Below, piece after piece: positions 25,624-34,843 of a stretch of DNA of 64,000 nucleotides. A model generated the notes under the pieces. It saw only the letters and a list, made by a program, of their open reading frames with translations. It had not been told where the DNA came from and searched no databases. The stretch is from Marinobacter algicola DG893 (GTDB lineage: Bacteria; Pseudomonadota; Gammaproteobacteria; Pseudomonadales; Oleiphilaceae), in the NCBI RefSeq assembly GCF_000170835.1, contig NZ_ABCP01000006.1, forward strand, positions 1-64,000, written 5' to 3'. Every line of letters begins with the position of its first letter. The stretch's first letter is position 1. A program made the translations under genes and the position numbers.

Positions 25624-26079
25624 ATGACCAACATTACTCGCTGGAATCCGGTCAACGAGTTCGAAGACCTGATTAACCGCTACAACCGCTACTTCGGCCT
25701 TGCCCGTGGCAATGGCGAGCGTGAGGGGAAAGACCTGTTCAGCCGCAGCGACTGGGCACCGGCTGTAGATATCCGGGAAACACCGGAAGCGTTCCGCATT
25801 GAGGCGGAACTGCCGGGCATGTCAAAGGATGATGTAAAAGTCACCGTGCAGGATGGCGTGTTGAGCATCCGGGGTGAGCGCAAGCAAGAGGAAGAAACCA
25901 ACGACAGCAAACACCACCGCGTGGAGCGAATCTATGGCAGCTTCCTGCGCCGGTTCACCCTGCCGGAGAATGTGGATGAAAACAGTATCCGGGCCAACTT
26001 CAAGGATGGCATCCTTTCGCTGACGTTAACCAAGGCCGAGCCTGCCGAACCCAAGGCTATTGAGGTGGACGTCCAGTAA
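25624..26079 (+). CDS. Hsp20/alpha-crystallin small heat shock protein
   Basis: A 151-residue ATP-independent chaperone. Residues ~40-140 form the alpha-crystallin domain: PAVDIRETPEAFRIEAELPG, DDVKVTVQDGVLSIRGER and the FLRRFTLPENVD segment, then GILSLTLTKAE near the end. A strong AGGAGGGG ribosome binding site is at 25611-25618. It is followed at once by a GC-rich hairpin and a T-rich run that acts as its terminator. Confidence 0.95.
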   Translation: MTNITRWNPVNEFEDLINRYNRYFGLARGNGEREGKDLFSRSDWAPAVDIRETPEAFRIEAELPGMSKDDVKVTVQDGVLSIRGERKQEEETNDSKHHRVERIYGSFLRRFTLPENVDENSIRANFKDGILSLTLTKAEPAEPKAIEVDVQ

Positions 26080-26096
26080 ACCGTCGGGCCGCCAAT

Positions 26097-26139
26097 GGCA
26101 GAGCCGGGGCTCAGCTCCCGGCCTCTGCCGTTGTTTTTG
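26097..26139 (+). terminator. Intrinsic terminator of hsp20
   Basis: GGCAGAGCCGGG pairs with CCCGGCCTCTGCC across an eight-base loop, followed by GTTGTTTTT. It overlaps the last codons of the convergent PA4642-like gene. Confidence 0.7.
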
Positions 26140-26428
26140 CGCCGGCTTTCCGAAGTGTCTCTGCGTATGCGGTGCTACGACGGTGCCGCGACACCAGGTC
26201 CAGGATGGTTTCACCGTTTTCATCAACTGCATTGAGGTCTCGGCCCGCTTCCACGAAGAAGCCGACGAAACGGTCAAAGTCTTCGGCAATCATCGCCTGG
26301 TAGGCCTTGATCAGCGCGTTGAAGTCAGGATTGATGTTGCTGTCGTAGGGCGTAATGGCCAGGAAGCTCTTTACCCGCTCATCACTCCATTCCTCGCCAA
26401 TCACTTTCGGTTTGTCAGGTCCGCTCAT
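26111..26428 (-). CDS. PA4642-like protein with ankyrin-type segment
   Basis: A 105-residue cytoplasmic protein starting MSGPDKPKVIGEEWSDERV and containing FFVEAGRDLNAVDENGETIL, which looks like a single ankyrin-type helix-turn-helix with its hairpin. The length and N-terminus match a family known as PA4642 in Pseudomonas, of unknown function. It converges on hsp20, and its 3' end lies within that gene's terminator hairpin. Confidence 0.75.
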   Translation of the reverse strand: MSGPDKPKVIGEEWSDERVKSFLAITPYDSNINPDFNALIKAYQAMIAEDFDRFVGFFVEAGRDLNAVDENGETILDLVSRHRRSTAYAETLRKAGAKTTAEAGS

Positions 26429-26574
26429 AATCTCTCTGGCCTTTTCGTTACAGCTTTTTACAGCAAATAGTTACGACAAATGTGTTTGCGTTGGGCTGCA
26501 CAGTATAAAGATCTAAAAGCGTCGGGGTTATATAAATTGACTATGAGGAGCTTCCCGGCAGGCATATGCGAACG

Positions 26575-27405
26575 TCACGGGTTAATTTCCACCGGTAACT
26601 GGTCCGTTTCCACGCTGTCGTCACATTGCGGGTTGCGGATGGCGATCTCCACCCTCCGGTTCTTGGCCCGGTTCTCCGGGCTGTCGTTGGGCACCAGCGG
26701 GTTGGTTTCCGCCCGGCCCGCCGCGACGACCCGCTCCGCCGGCACCTGACGATTCATTACCAGCTCGTGAACCACCGACACGGCACGTGCAGCAGACAGG
26801 TCCCAGTTGGAGCGATAGCGGCCACTGGCTATCGGGCGGTCGTCGGTGTAACCCGCGACCAGAACGTCACCGGTACAACCAGACAGGACCTCTACCACCC
26901 GCTCAATGATCGGCACCATTCCCGGCTTGATCGCCGCTTCTCCGGAGCGGAACGTGGCTTCCTCCGAAAACCGGATCACCACCCGGCTTTCATCGTAGTT
27001 GACGCTCAGTGCCTCCGAAGCCACTTCCGGTTCAAGCTCTTGGATCATTCGGCTGGCCAGATCGATCACACCCGCCGGAATTTTGGTCGGGGCATCCGCT
27101 TCCGCGCGTTCATCAATAAATTCGGGCTCGTCGGCCGCGGTCTCCATTGGCTCCGGAAGGGAAACCGTATCCGACTCAATCAGTGTCAGCGGCGAGCCCC
27201 CCACAGCATCACCAAGCACCTGGTTGCTGCCGAAAGCCACCGCCATGGAATTGGCCATGGCACGGTACTTCTCAACATCCATTTCCGCGAAGGACAGCAA
27301 CAGGATAAAAAAGGTCAGCAGCAGGGTGGCCAGATCGGCAAAGGTGACGATCCAGGCCGGGGAGCCACGGCCATGCTTCTTCTTTTTGACGGGCTGGCGA
27401 ACCAC
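26575..27405 (-). CDS. motB: Flagellar motor stator protein MotB
   Basis: A protein of about 276 residues: cytoplasmic basic N-terminus, one membrane helix (~20-42) with the ion-conducting Asp in WIVTFADLATLLLTFFILLL, a plug/linker region, and an OmpA-type peptidoglycan-binding domain from ~140 (VLVAGYTDDRPIASGRYRSN, NRRVEIAIR). With MotA it makes the torque-generating stator. Start choice is GTG 27405 or the adjacent TTG 27408; GGGAGG precedes both. Four to seven bases separate it from motA. Proton or sodium coupling is not settled by sequence. Confidence 0.88.
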   Translation of the reverse strand: MVRQPVKKKKHGRGSPAWIVTFADLATLLLTFFILLLSFAEMDVEKYRAMANSMAVAFGSNQVLGDAVGGSPLTLIESDTVSLPEPMETAADEPEFIDERAEADAPTKIPAGVIDLASRMIQELEPEVASEALSVNYDESRVVIRFSEEATFRSGEAAIKPGMVPIIERVVEVLSGCTGDVLVAGYTDDRPIASGRYRSNWDLSAARAVSVVHELVMNRQVPAERVVAAGRAETNPLVPNDSPENRAKNRRVEIAIRNPQCDDSVETDQLPVEINP

Positions 27406-27411
27406 CAAAAC

Positions 27412-28185
27412 CTATGCCTCCCGCTCCGGCGCAAGACCATTGCGATGCTCCGGCGTTACAAAGGAAGACAGCAGTTCGGTCATCACCCGGGGATTCTCGC
27501 CGCGCATGATCGTGCGCATCGACGTGGTGATCAGAACCTGGTTGCGCGCCTCATCTTCGGCCTTGAGCTGCAGCTTGTCGGCCAGGGGCAGGGCAATCAG
27601 CTGGGCGATGAAGGCGCCATAAAGCGTGGTCAGCAGGGCGATCGCCATGGCCGGGCCAATGGAGGACGGATCATCGAGGGTGTTGAGCATCTGCACCAGG
27701 CCCACGAGTGTGCCCAGCATACCGATGGCCGGGGCGGATTCACCAATACCGCGAAATACCCGTTCGGAGACTTCGTAACGTTCGGCAGTCTGCTGGGTTT
27801 CCTGGGCCAGAGCTTCTTCAACCAGCTCCGGCGGGTGGCCGTCCACGCACAGATTGATGGCTTTCTGAAGGAACTCGTTATTGGTGGTGTGGTTTTCCAG
27901 GCCCAGAATACCTTCCTTGCGAACGACAAGAGCCAATGTGCCAACTTCGCGGATCAACTCCGCCGGCCGTTCGACGCGATCCTTGAATGCCGCTGAAAAC
28001 GCCAGCCTGAAAGCACTCATCACCGAAGGCAGACGGAACTTGATCAGGGTGACGGCAAAAGTGCCACCCAGCACAATCGCCAGCCCCGGAAGGTTGAAAA
28101 AGGTCAGTATCGACGCGTTGGCCAGCATCGCAAGTAATACAATCAGTACACCTGCCACCAGCCCGACAAGGGTGAGTATATCCAT
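27412..28185 (-). CDS. motA: Flagellar motor stator protein MotA/PomA
   Basis: A 257-residue inner-membrane protein of four helices: DILTLVGLVAGVLIVLLAM and FFNLPGLAIVLGGTFAVTLI at the N-terminus, and the pair PAIGMLGTLVGLVQML and AMAIALLTTLYGAFIAQLI at the C-terminus, around a cytoplasmic domain with charged residues for rotor contact. Length resembles the shorter PomA/MotC type. Upstream gene of the motAB pair. No other flagellar genes are in the window. Confidence 0.9.
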   Translation of the reverse strand: MDILTLVGLVAGVLIVLLAMLANASILTFFNLPGLAIVLGGTFAVTLIKFRLPSVMSAFRLAFSAAFKDRVERPAELIREVGTLALVVRKEGILGLENHTTNNEFLQKAINLCVDGHPPELVEEALAQETQQTAERYEVSERVFRGIGESAPAIGMLGTLVGLVQMLNTLDDPSSIGPAMAIALLTTLYGAFIAQLIALPLADKLQLKAEDEARNQVLITTSMRTIMRGENPRVMTELLSSFVTPEHRNGLAPEREA

Positions 28186-28269
28186 CAGAGACCTTAAATC
28201 AGCGATTAATCAACGATCTTCGGGAACCGTTTACACCTGCGAAGCATAGCCCATTCGTCCGGGTTGGGC

Positions 28270-29103
28270 TCAGCCGTTTCGCAATTTTTCAATCACCGGG
28301 CGGGTGTCCGGGGTTTTTCCACGCCATATCCGGAACGACTCCGCCGCCTGTTCCACCAGCATGCCCAGGCCGTCGAACACCCGGGTGGCTCCCTGGTCCA
28401 GTGCCCACTGGTTGAACGTGGTGGTCTGCAGAGAATACATCATGTCGTAGATCACCGTGTCGGCACCGATCACAGTTGCGGAAACCGGTGGCAAATCTCC
28501 CTGCAGGCTGGCGCTGGTGCCGTTGATGATAACGTCGAAAGCGTCGGCGGGCTGCTCAAACCCACAGGCCTCCAGGTGCGTATCGCCGGCCACGGATTCA
28601 AAGAAACTGACCAGGCCCTCGGCTTTTACCAGGGTGCGGTTGGCTATCGTCAGGGCGGCGGGTTCTTCAGCAAGAATCGGCCCCAGAACACCACGAACCG
28701 CCCCGCCTGCGCCCAGTACCAGCAGGCGTTTACCCGCCAGGCGAACGCCATGGTTAACCATCAGGTCGGTAACCAGTCCTTTACCATCGGTGTTATCAGC
28801 GGTAAGTGAGCCTTTACTGTCTTTGTAGAGCGTATTCGCCGCACCTGCTCGCTCGGCGCGCTGGGTTCGCAGGTCCGCGAGCTGCCAGGCCTGCTCCTTG
28901 AAAGGCACGGTGATATTCAACCCCTTGCCACCGCGTTCGAAAAAGCCTTTGACGGTACCCTCGAAATCGTCTTCTGGCGCCTGTATGGCCGTGTATTCCA
29001 GCTGCTCGCCGGTCTGGCGGGCAAACAGGCTATGAATGCGGGGGGATTTGCTGTGACTGATCGGATTGCCCACTACGGCGTAAAGATCGTTATGCATCGA
29101 CAT
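28270..29103 (-). CDS. aroE: Shikimate dehydrogenase
   Basis: A 277-residue NADP-dependent enzyme that reduces 3-dehydroshikimate to shikimate in aromatic amino acid synthesis. Motifs: [17 protein letters not shown] near the N-terminus, the catalytic Lys in [28 protein letters not shown] with the catalytic Asp, and the nucleotide-binding [11 protein letters not shown]. It overlaps hemF by 14 bases. The dprA-tsaC-hemF-aroE order is shared with Pseudomonas. Confidence 0.96.
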   Translation of the reverse strand: MSMHNDLYAVVGNPISHSKSPRIHSLFARQTGEQLEYTAIQAPEDDFEGTVKGFFERGGKGLNITVPFKEQAWQLADLRTQRAERAGAANTLYKDSKGSLTADNTDGKGLVTDLMVNHGVRLAGKRLLVLGAGGAVRGVLGPILAEEPAALTIANRTLVKAEGLVSFFESVAGDTHLEACGFEQPADAFDVIINGTSASLQGDLPPVSATVIGADTVIYDMMYSLQTTTFNQWALDQGATRVFDGLGMLVEQAAESFRIWRGKTPDTRPVIEKLRNG

Positions 29104-30028
29104 TCTCCAGCCAATCCCGTCCAGTAAGAAAATAGTCCGTCAGCCGGGCCTCTTCCGAGCCAGTCTCAGGCACGAAGGCATACTCCCAGCGCACCAGCGG
29201 AGGCAGCGACATCAGGATGGATTCGGTACGGCCACCGGACTGCAGGCCAAACAGGGTGCCCCGGTCGTACACCAGGTTGAACTCCACGTAACGGCCGCGG
29301 CGATATAGCTGGAAATCACGCTCACGCTCGCCCCAGTCCATCGCTTTTCGGCGCGCGACAATGGGCTCATAGGCCTCGATGAAGCTGTCGCCAACGGACT
29401 GCATCAAGGCAAAATCACGACCAAAGTCCCCGGTATTGTGGTCGTCAAAGAACAACCCTCCCACGCCCCGGGGCTCGTCCCGGTGTTTGAGGTAAAAATA
29501 GTTGTCACACCAGTGCTTGTACTCACGATAGAGTTGGTCGCCGAAAGGATCACAGGCGGCTTTCGCGACCCGGTGCCAATGGACGCAATCCTCGTCGAAG
29601 CCGTAATAGGGCGTAAGATCATAGCCCCCGCCAAACCAATAGACCGGCTCTGCATCCTCGGGGGTCGCAACGAAGAAACGGACGTTGGCGTGGGACGTGG
29701 GTACGTAGGGGTTCGAAGGGTGCATAACCAAAGACACCCCCATGGCTTGCCAGGGCGCACCCGCCAGGTGGGGCCGATGCGCGGTGGCTGACGCGGGCAT
29801 GGTCTCGCCCATCACATGGGAGAAGTTTACACCGCCTTTCTCGAACACCCCACCGTCGCTGATCACCCGGCTGATGCCGCCCCCGCCTTCGGGCCGGTCC
29901 CAGGTATCGGTTTCAAAAACGCCCCTGCCATCGACCGCTGCCAGCCGTTCGCAGATCCGATCCTGCAGGCCAAGCAGGTACTGCTTCACGGCATGGGGTT
30001 CGGGGTGCTGAATAGGATGTTGAGACAT
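29090..30028 (-). CDS. hemF: Oxygen-dependent coproporphyrinogen III oxidase
   Basis: A 312-residue cytoplasmic enzyme that converts coproporphyrinogen III to protoporphyrinogen IX using O2. Family sequence is clear: [64 protein letters not shown] and [26 protein letters not shown] ribosome binding site precedes the ATG. An aerobic heme pathway step agrees with the aa3 oxidase in the same window. Confidence 0.97.
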   Translation of the reverse strand: MSQHPIQHPEPHAVKQYLLGLQDRICERLAAVDGRGVFETDTWDRPEGGGGISRVISDGGVFEKGGVNFSHVMGETMPASATAHRPHLAGAPWQAMGVSLVMHPSNPYVPTSHANVRFFVATPEDAEPVYWFGGGYDLTPYYGFDEDCVHWHRVAKAACDPFGDQLYREYKHWCDNYFYLKHRDEPRGVGGLFFDDHNTGDFGRDFALMQSVGDSFIEAYEPIVARRKAMDWGERERDFQLYRRGRYVEFNLVYDRGTLFGLQSGGRTESILMSLPPLVRWEYAFVPETGSEEARLTDYFLTGRDWLENVDA

Positions 30029-30036
30029 GGGAACTC

Positions 30037-30612
30037 CTAGCGCAGTTGCTTTCCGCTGACGATATCGATGATACGGCTGGGTTGACGGTTACCGCCCAGT
30101 TCTCCCGGCACCAACCAGTCCAGTTCGCCCTCGAAGTAACGACGCACCTGCCAGGAAGTCCGGGCCGGCTGGCGTCCTGCCGGATTACAGGAGGTTGAGA
30201 CCAGGGGAAAGCCGGCCGCCTCGCACAGGGCGCGCACAACCGGATGGTCACTGACCCTGACGGCAATGGAGCTGTGACGCCCCCGAACCTGTTGTGGGAT
30301 TTGCTGGCGAACATCCGGCAGAAGACAGGTAACCGGGCCGGGCCAATGACTCATCGCCTGGCGCTGTTGCTCCTTCGGCAACGGGTCGAGCAGGAACCGT
30401 ATCTGATCGACAGACGCCGCCACAAGGATCAGTCCTTTCTCCATCGGACGCTGCTTGAGCGACAGGACTCGTTCAACGGCTTCCTGATCCCAGGGATCAC
30501 AACCCAGCCCCCAAACGGCTTCCGTGGGATAGGCAATAACACCGCCACCCAAAACGGTGCGGCGGGCGCAATGAAGGTGCCAGTCAGACAAAGGTTGTTG
30601 TGGTGATTTCAT
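30037..30612 (-). CDS. tsaC: Threonylcarbamoyl-AMP synthase
   Basis: A 191-residue YrdC/Sua5-fold enzyme that makes threonylcarbamoyl-AMP for the t6A modification of tRNAs reading ANN codons. Family motifs are [41 protein letters not shown] and the end of the domain, [15 protein letters not shown]. The short length (no Sua5 extension) fits TsaC. It is 8 bases upstream of hemF and 26 bases after dprA, on the same strand. Confidence 0.95.
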   Translation of the reverse strand: MKSPQQPLSDWHLHCARRTVLGGGVIAYPTEAVWGLGCDPWDQEAVERVLSLKQRPMEKGLILVAASVDQIRFLLDPLPKEQQRQAMSHWPGPVTCLLPDVRQQIPQQVRGRHSSIAVRVSDHPVVRALCEAAGFPLVSTSCNPAGRQPARTSWQVRRYFEGELDWLVPGELGGNRQPSRIIDIVSGKQLR

Positions 30613-30638
30613 GAAGTCTTCAAGTCTTTATACGTGGC

Positions 30639-31805
30639 TCAGCCAATCCGTTGAAACCCTCCCGGTGCAGAATCCACCAACCCCTGTAACTCCAGGAGAA
30701 GCAGCGACTGCATCAACTGATCGGCGGGAAGGCCGGTCACTGAACACAGATCATCGGTTGATTGCGGATCATACCCTAAAGCCTCCAGCACCGCGATTTC
30801 CCGAGAGTCCAGGCCTTCGATCGCTGGCCTTTTCATGACCACCGAAGAGGGATCGCCCTCGTTCTGGCCCGTCCACCAGCCGCCCAGTTCCTCACAGATA
30901 TCGTCCACGGTTTCCACCAGCTTCGCACCCTGGCGTATCAGGTGATGGCAACCACGGGCCAGGGGATTGTGGACCGAGCCAGGAATGGCAAACACCTCCC
31001 GCCCCTGCTCCAGCGCCAGGCGGGCGGTGATAAGGGAACCGCTTTTCAGTCCCGCCTCTACCACCAGGATACCGCGACTAAGGCCGCTGATAATCCGGTT
31101 TCGGCGGGGGAAGTGGCCCGCCTTGGCGGACGTGCCCGGCGGGTATTCGGACACAATCACCCCCTCACCGGCAATACGCTCACTGAGCGTGCGATGACGA
31201 TAGGGGTAGGGCTTATCAACACCGTTGCCAATTACCGCAACGGTCGGGAAGCCGGCATCCAGGGCGCCGGCATGGGCGGCGCCGTCCACCCCCAGAGCCA
31301 ACCCGCTGGTTACCAACAAGCCTTTCTGACCCAGCGCCGCAGCAAAGCAACGGGCGTGCTCCAACCCGGCCCGGGTGGCATTGCGGCTACCCACAATACC
31401 GATCTGCTCGCGCCCCAGCAGGGAGCGATCGCCGCGCACATAGAGCACCAGTGGCCCGTCGTGAATATGCCTGAGGGGCTCGGGGTAGTCGGCATCGGCC
31501 ATAGTCACGATGGCCGTGCCGGTCCTCAGGCAATTCCGGTATATGCCATCGGCGCTGGCGACCACAGGGTGAGCGCTATCCTGGCGGCGCCATGCCTCAA
31601 GAGCATCGATCGTTTCCGCCGCCAAACCCAGTGCTTTCAGCGTGGCTGCATTGTGGATCAGTAGTTGCTCGAACTCCGGAAGTTGTTCGAGGATCGCTTG
31701 CTGACGACGGGCTCCGAATTTCGGCAGACAGGACAGGAATATCCAGAATCCGTGTTCCGACTGGTACAGGTTCGGGACAGACAGGGGGTCGGTAGAGAGA
31801 GGCAT
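30639..31805 (-). CDS. dprA: DNA processing protein DprA
   Basis: A 388-residue protein that in studied bacteria binds incoming single-stranded DNA and loads RecA in natural transformation; it is also kept in many species not known to be competent. N-terminal SAM-like region ~15-75, Rossmann domain ~85-300 with GIVGSRNATRAGLEHA, LVTSGLALGVDGAAH, GNGVDKPYPYRH and FPRRNRIISGLS, and a C-terminal winged-helix-like domain ending LLLLELQGLV. The terminator at 31881-31907 separates it from the LysM gene, so it should have its own promoter. Confidence 0.95.
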   Translation of the reverse strand: MPLSTDPLSVPNLYQSEHGFWIFLSCLPKFGARRQQAILEQLPEFEQLLIHNAATLKALGLAAETIDALEAWRRQDSAHPVVASADGIYRNCLRTGTAIVTMADADYPEPLRHIHDGPLVLYVRGDRSLLGREQIGIVGSRNATRAGLEHARCFAAALGQKGLLVTSGLALGVDGAAHAGALDAGFPTVAVIGNGVDKPYPYRHRTLSERIAGEGVIVSEYPPGTSAKAGHFPRRNRIISGLSRGILVVEAGLKSGSLITARLALEQGREVFAIPGSVHNPLARGCHHLIRQGAKLVETVDDICEELGGWWTGQNEGDPSSVVMKRPAIEGLDSREIAVLEALGYDPQSTDDLCSVTGLPADQLMQSLLLLELQGLVDSAPGGFQRIG

Positions 31806-31880
31806 GGCATCCTTCCGTGGATCAGGGTTGGGTATCGGGGCTTGCCATCCTGGCAGGCCGCAGGTGAATTATGCCATAAA

Positions 31881-31907
31881 AAAAGGAGCCGGCGATGGGC
31901 TCCTTTT
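31881..31907 (-). terminator. Intrinsic terminator of the LysM gene
   Basis: AAAAGGAGCC (31881-31890) pairs with GGCTCCTTTT (31898-31907). On the minus strand the hairpin is followed by a run of seven T, which ends transcription of the leftward LysM gene. Confidence 0.85.
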
Positions 31908-31935
31908 CTACGGACCTTTTTACGTTGTTATCAGC

Positions 31936-32952
31936 TCAGGGGTTGGTGACCTTGTCACCCACCGACAACGGACGGGTAGCCTGCAGGATCAGGCCATAGC
32001 TCATTTTCTCGTAGGTCTGGAACACCATCATCAGCCCGGCGCGCTCGGAGGGCAGTTCAATGGTTTCATTGGTGATCGGGTCCCGAACCAGGTTGCCACT
32101 TTTCAGCACCGCCATGACATTACCCGGCTTCAGTCCTTCCCGCTCACCGCGGTTGATGGCCACCACGTCGAACTGCCCGATCTGGCTGACACCACCATCG
32201 ACCGAAATCATCTGGGCCTCGATGTCACTGTCGGGAGAGCTGGGCACAAAACTGGTGGTGATGCGACGCTCTTCGCCAACCAACAGACGGTCCCCGATGC
32301 GAACTTCCTCGTTGGATTGCTTCAGTCGGAGTGTCAGAACGTCTTTATTCTCGGCAATGACTTCACCACGGGCGATACTTCGGGCTTCAAGACCGAGGAA
32401 TTCACCGGTTTCCGGGTCACGGAATTCCTTGCTGCGGCGGAATACGCCCACATTGTCGGCCGGCTTCTCACCGCGAGCGTAGATTCGATCACCCGCGCCG
32501 GTAATAATCCGGCCGTCCTCACCCTCCAGCACGTAAGGCGCTCCATTGAGCTCTTCAACGTCAACAATACGGGTTTCGGTCAGGAAACTGCTGATCGCAT
32601 CCAGGGGAATGGCGGGAATCGGCGTGTCGATGGGCTCAGAACGCACTTTTGGTGACAGCTTCACCACCCGGTCACTGGAAACCTTGGTAACACGGGGCTT
32701 ACCGTCGATATAGACCAGTGCCAGCTCGTCACCCGGATAGATAAGGTGCGGGTTTGCAACCTGTGGATTCACGTGCCAGATTTCCGGCCAGTACCAGGGG
32801 TTATTCAGGAAGCGGGCGGAAATATCCCACAGGGTGTCACCCTTCACGACAGTGTAACGCTCGGGATGATCGGACCTCAGTTCCGGGGCGGCGTGGGCCC
32901 AGGAGGTTAGCAGCAGCATGCTTGCTGCCAGAGCGTACAGCAGTTTCCTCAT
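31936..32952 (-). CDS. Secreted LysM domain protein
   Basis: A 338-residue exported protein: signal peptide ~1-21 (ending SWAHA), a LysM domain at ~32-80 (RYTVVKGDTLWDISARFLNN ... PHLIYPGDEL) that binds peptidoglycan glycan, and a beta-rich C-terminal domain without a recognised catalytic motif. A LysM gene at the same place, next to dprA and divergent from def, is found in Pseudomonas. Probably an envelope maintenance protein; precise role unknown. Confidence 0.88.
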   Translation of the reverse strand: MRKLLYALAASMLLLTSWAHAAPELRSDHPERYTVVKGDTLWDISARFLNNPWYWPEIWHVNPQVANPHLIYPGDELALVYIDGKPRVTKVSSDRVVKLSPKVRSEPIDTPIPAIPLDAISSFLTETRIVDVEELNGAPYVLEGEDGRIITGAGDRIYARGEKPADNVGVFRRSKEFRDPETGEFLGLEARSIARGEVIAENKDVLTLRLKQSNEEVRIGDRLLVGEERRITTSFVPSSPDSDIEAQMISVDGGVSQIGQFDVVAINRGEREGLKPGNVMAVLKSGNLVRDPITNETIELPSERAGLMMVFQTYEKMSYGLILQATRPLSVGDKVTNP

Positions 32953-33326
32953 TGTTTAAGTCCTTGATCGCGTGCCTTGAATCGATAGATTCTGTTCTTG
33001 GTATGCAGCCGGTACTCTGCCTTTTATACCACTACTATAGAAGATGTCTCGCAAATTGTGATGTTATCTTTTGTTCTTCCAGTAAATTCTACGCTAGAGC
33101 CGAAAGCTTTTGACTATCAACTGATCAGTTTGTACTCAATGAGCGAGTTGAGGGATAATAGCACCATAAACGGCAACAACCCGTTGAAACCGGCTCTTTC
33201 ATCCCGATCATAATAGTCACGGGATGGAAAAATGCGCAGTACGCTGTCGCATTTCGGAGACAGTATTCACACCGTTACAAAAGATAACGGTGAAAGCCAG
33301 ATTCAGACACCAAAAGTACGAGCGCC
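32953..33326. other. Noncoding, AT-richer gap between LysM and def genes
   Basis: 374 bases between divergent genes, visibly lower in GC than its neighbours. No convincing protein. It must hold the promoters of both flanking genes. A short inverted repeat, CCGTTA/TAACGG, lies near 33271-33289. Confidence 0.7.
33130..33159 (+). promoter_or_regulatory. Candidate promoter of def
   Basis: TTGTAC (33130-33135), 18 bases, GATAAT (33154-33159): a plausible sigma-70 promoter giving a leader of about 160 bases before def. Confidence 0.4.
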
Positions 33327-33830
33327 ATGATACTAGATATTCTCGAATACCCGGATCCCCGCTTGCGCACCATTGCCAAGCCCGTGGACGAGGTGACAGA
33401 CGAGACCCGCAAGCTGATCGACGACATGTTCGAGACCATGTACGATGCGCCCGGCATTGGCCTCGCCGCCACCCAGGTCAACGTGCACAAGCAAATCATC
33501 GTTATGGATCTGTCCGAGGACAAAAGTGAACCGCGGGTATTCATCAACCCGGAAGTGGAAGTGCTTGAGGGTGAGCTTGAGGAGATGCAGGAAGGCTGCC
33601 TGTCGGTACCGGGTTTCTACGAGGACGTCTCCCGTATTGAACACTGCATGATCAGGGCCATTGGCCGTGACGGCAAGCCGTTTGAAATCGAGGCTCGTGG
33701 CCTGTTGGCGGTGTGTATCCAACATGAGATGGATCACCTCAACGGCAAGCTGTTTGTGGACTACCTGAGTTCACTGAAGCGCACCCGTATTCGCAAGAAA
33801 CTGGAAAAGCTTCACAAGAAAAGCGCCTGA
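33327..33830 (+). CDS. def: Peptide deformylase
   Basis: A 167-residue metalloenzyme that removes the N-formyl group from new proteins. All three motifs are present: [17 protein letters not shown] with the Cys ligand, and QHEMDHLNG with the two His ligands and catalytic Glu. Upstream of fmt, which performs the matching formylation, but a GC-rich hairpin with four T lies between them (33855-33878) and may lower readthrough. Confidence 0.97.
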   Translation: MILDILEYPDPRLRTIAKPVDEVTDETRKLIDDMFETMYDAPGIGLAATQVNVHKQIIVMDLSEDKSEPRVFINPEVEVLEGELEEMQEGCLSVPGFYEDVSRIEHCMIRAIGRDGKPFEIEARGLLAVCIQHEMDHLNGKLFVDYLSSLKRTRIRKKLEKLHKKSA

Positions 33831-33854
33831 AGCCGCCAAAACAGCGTAAATCGG

Positions 33855-33878
33855 GACCGGGTGAAAACCCGGTCTTTT
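33855..33878 (+). terminator. Weak terminator or attenuator between def and fmt
   Basis: GACCGGG and CCCGGTC pair across a six-base loop and are followed by TTTT. Short T-run, so probably partial. Confidence 0.45.
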
Positions 33879-33907
33879 CGTATTCAACGGACCAGGAAGC
33901 GATACCC

Positions 33908-34843
33908 GTGCGACTTGTTTTTGCCGGCACCCCGGAATTTGCAGCCACCGCGCTGAAATCACTGCTCACGACCCATCACCATGTGGTTGGCGTGTACTCC
34001 CAACCCGACCGACCCGCAGGCCGTGGCCGCAAACTGACACCCAGCCCGGTCAAACAGGTTGCTGTTGAGGCGGGCATTCCTGTGTTCCAACCAGAGTCCC
34101 TGAAATCGCCCGAAGCACAAGACGAGCTCCGCAGCCTTAACGCAGACGTGATGATCGTCGCGGCCTACGGCCTGATTCTGCCGCAGGTGGTGCTGGACCT
34201 TCCTCGTCACGGCTGCCTGAACATCCATGCCTCGTTGCTGCCTCGCTGGCGCGGTGCCGCTCCTATTCAGCGCGCGATTGCGGCGGGTGACCGGGAAACC
34301 GGCATTACCATCATGCAGATGGACGCTGGCCTGGACACCGGCGCAATGTTGCTGAAAGCCATTACCCCGATCGAAGAGGCCGACACCGGCGGCAGCCTTC
34401 ATGACCGCCTGGCAGGCCTCGGTGGCGAAGCCATCGTTAAAGCACTGGAACAGCTTGAGAAAGGCGAGCTGCAGGGCGAGATCCAGGACGAGGCCCGGGC
34501 CTGCTATGCCCGTAAACTCAGCAAGGAAGAAGGGCACATCGACTGGACCCGGGACGCCCCCGCCATCAGCCGGCTGATTCGTGCCTTTAATCCCTGGCCG
34601 GGCACCTACACCGATCTGGAGGATCTGCGCATCCGCATTCATCAGGCGGAGATTCTGGACGACACCAGCGATAAACACCCGGGTACGGTGATCCGCCGTG
34701 ATCGTACAGGGATCGACATTGCCTGCGGCCTGGAATCCCTGAGGATCACCCGTTTGCAGTTGTCCGGCTCGCGGCCACAATCGGTGAACGACCTGATCAA
34801 CGGCGGCAAGGACATACTGATGCCCGGCCAGGAGCTGAACTGA
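33908..34843 (+). CDS. fmt: Methionyl-tRNA formyltransferase
   Basis: A 311-residue enzyme that formylates initiator Met-tRNA. The catalytic domain shows FAGTPEFAATALK, NVHAS-type NIHASLLPRWRGAAPIQRAI and the GDRETGITIMQMDAGLDTG stretch; a C-terminal OB-like domain follows from ~210. Start is GTG 33908. Its stop is immediately followed by the ATG of rsmB, so the two are co-translated. Confidence 0.97.
   Translation: MRLVFAGTPEFAATALKSLLTTHHHVVGVYSQPDRPAGRGRKLTPSPVKQVAVEAGIPVFQPESLKSPEAQDELRSLNADVMIVAAYGLILPQVVLDLPRHGCLNIHASLLPRWRGAAPIQRAIAAGDRETGITIMQMDAGLDTGAMLLKAITPIEEADTGGSLHDRLAGLGGEAIVKALEQLEKGELQGEIQDEARACYARKLSKEEGHIDWTRDAPAISRLIRAFNPWPGTYTDLEDLRIRIHQAEILDDTSDKHPGTVIRRDRTGIDIACGLESLRITRLQLSGSRPQSVNDLINGGKDILMPGQELN

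Noticed and set aside
26626..27996. A 456-codon open frame antisense to motB and motA
   Set aside because: It spans two real genes on the other strand and its product is a basic, His/Arg/Gln-rich sequence without any domain.
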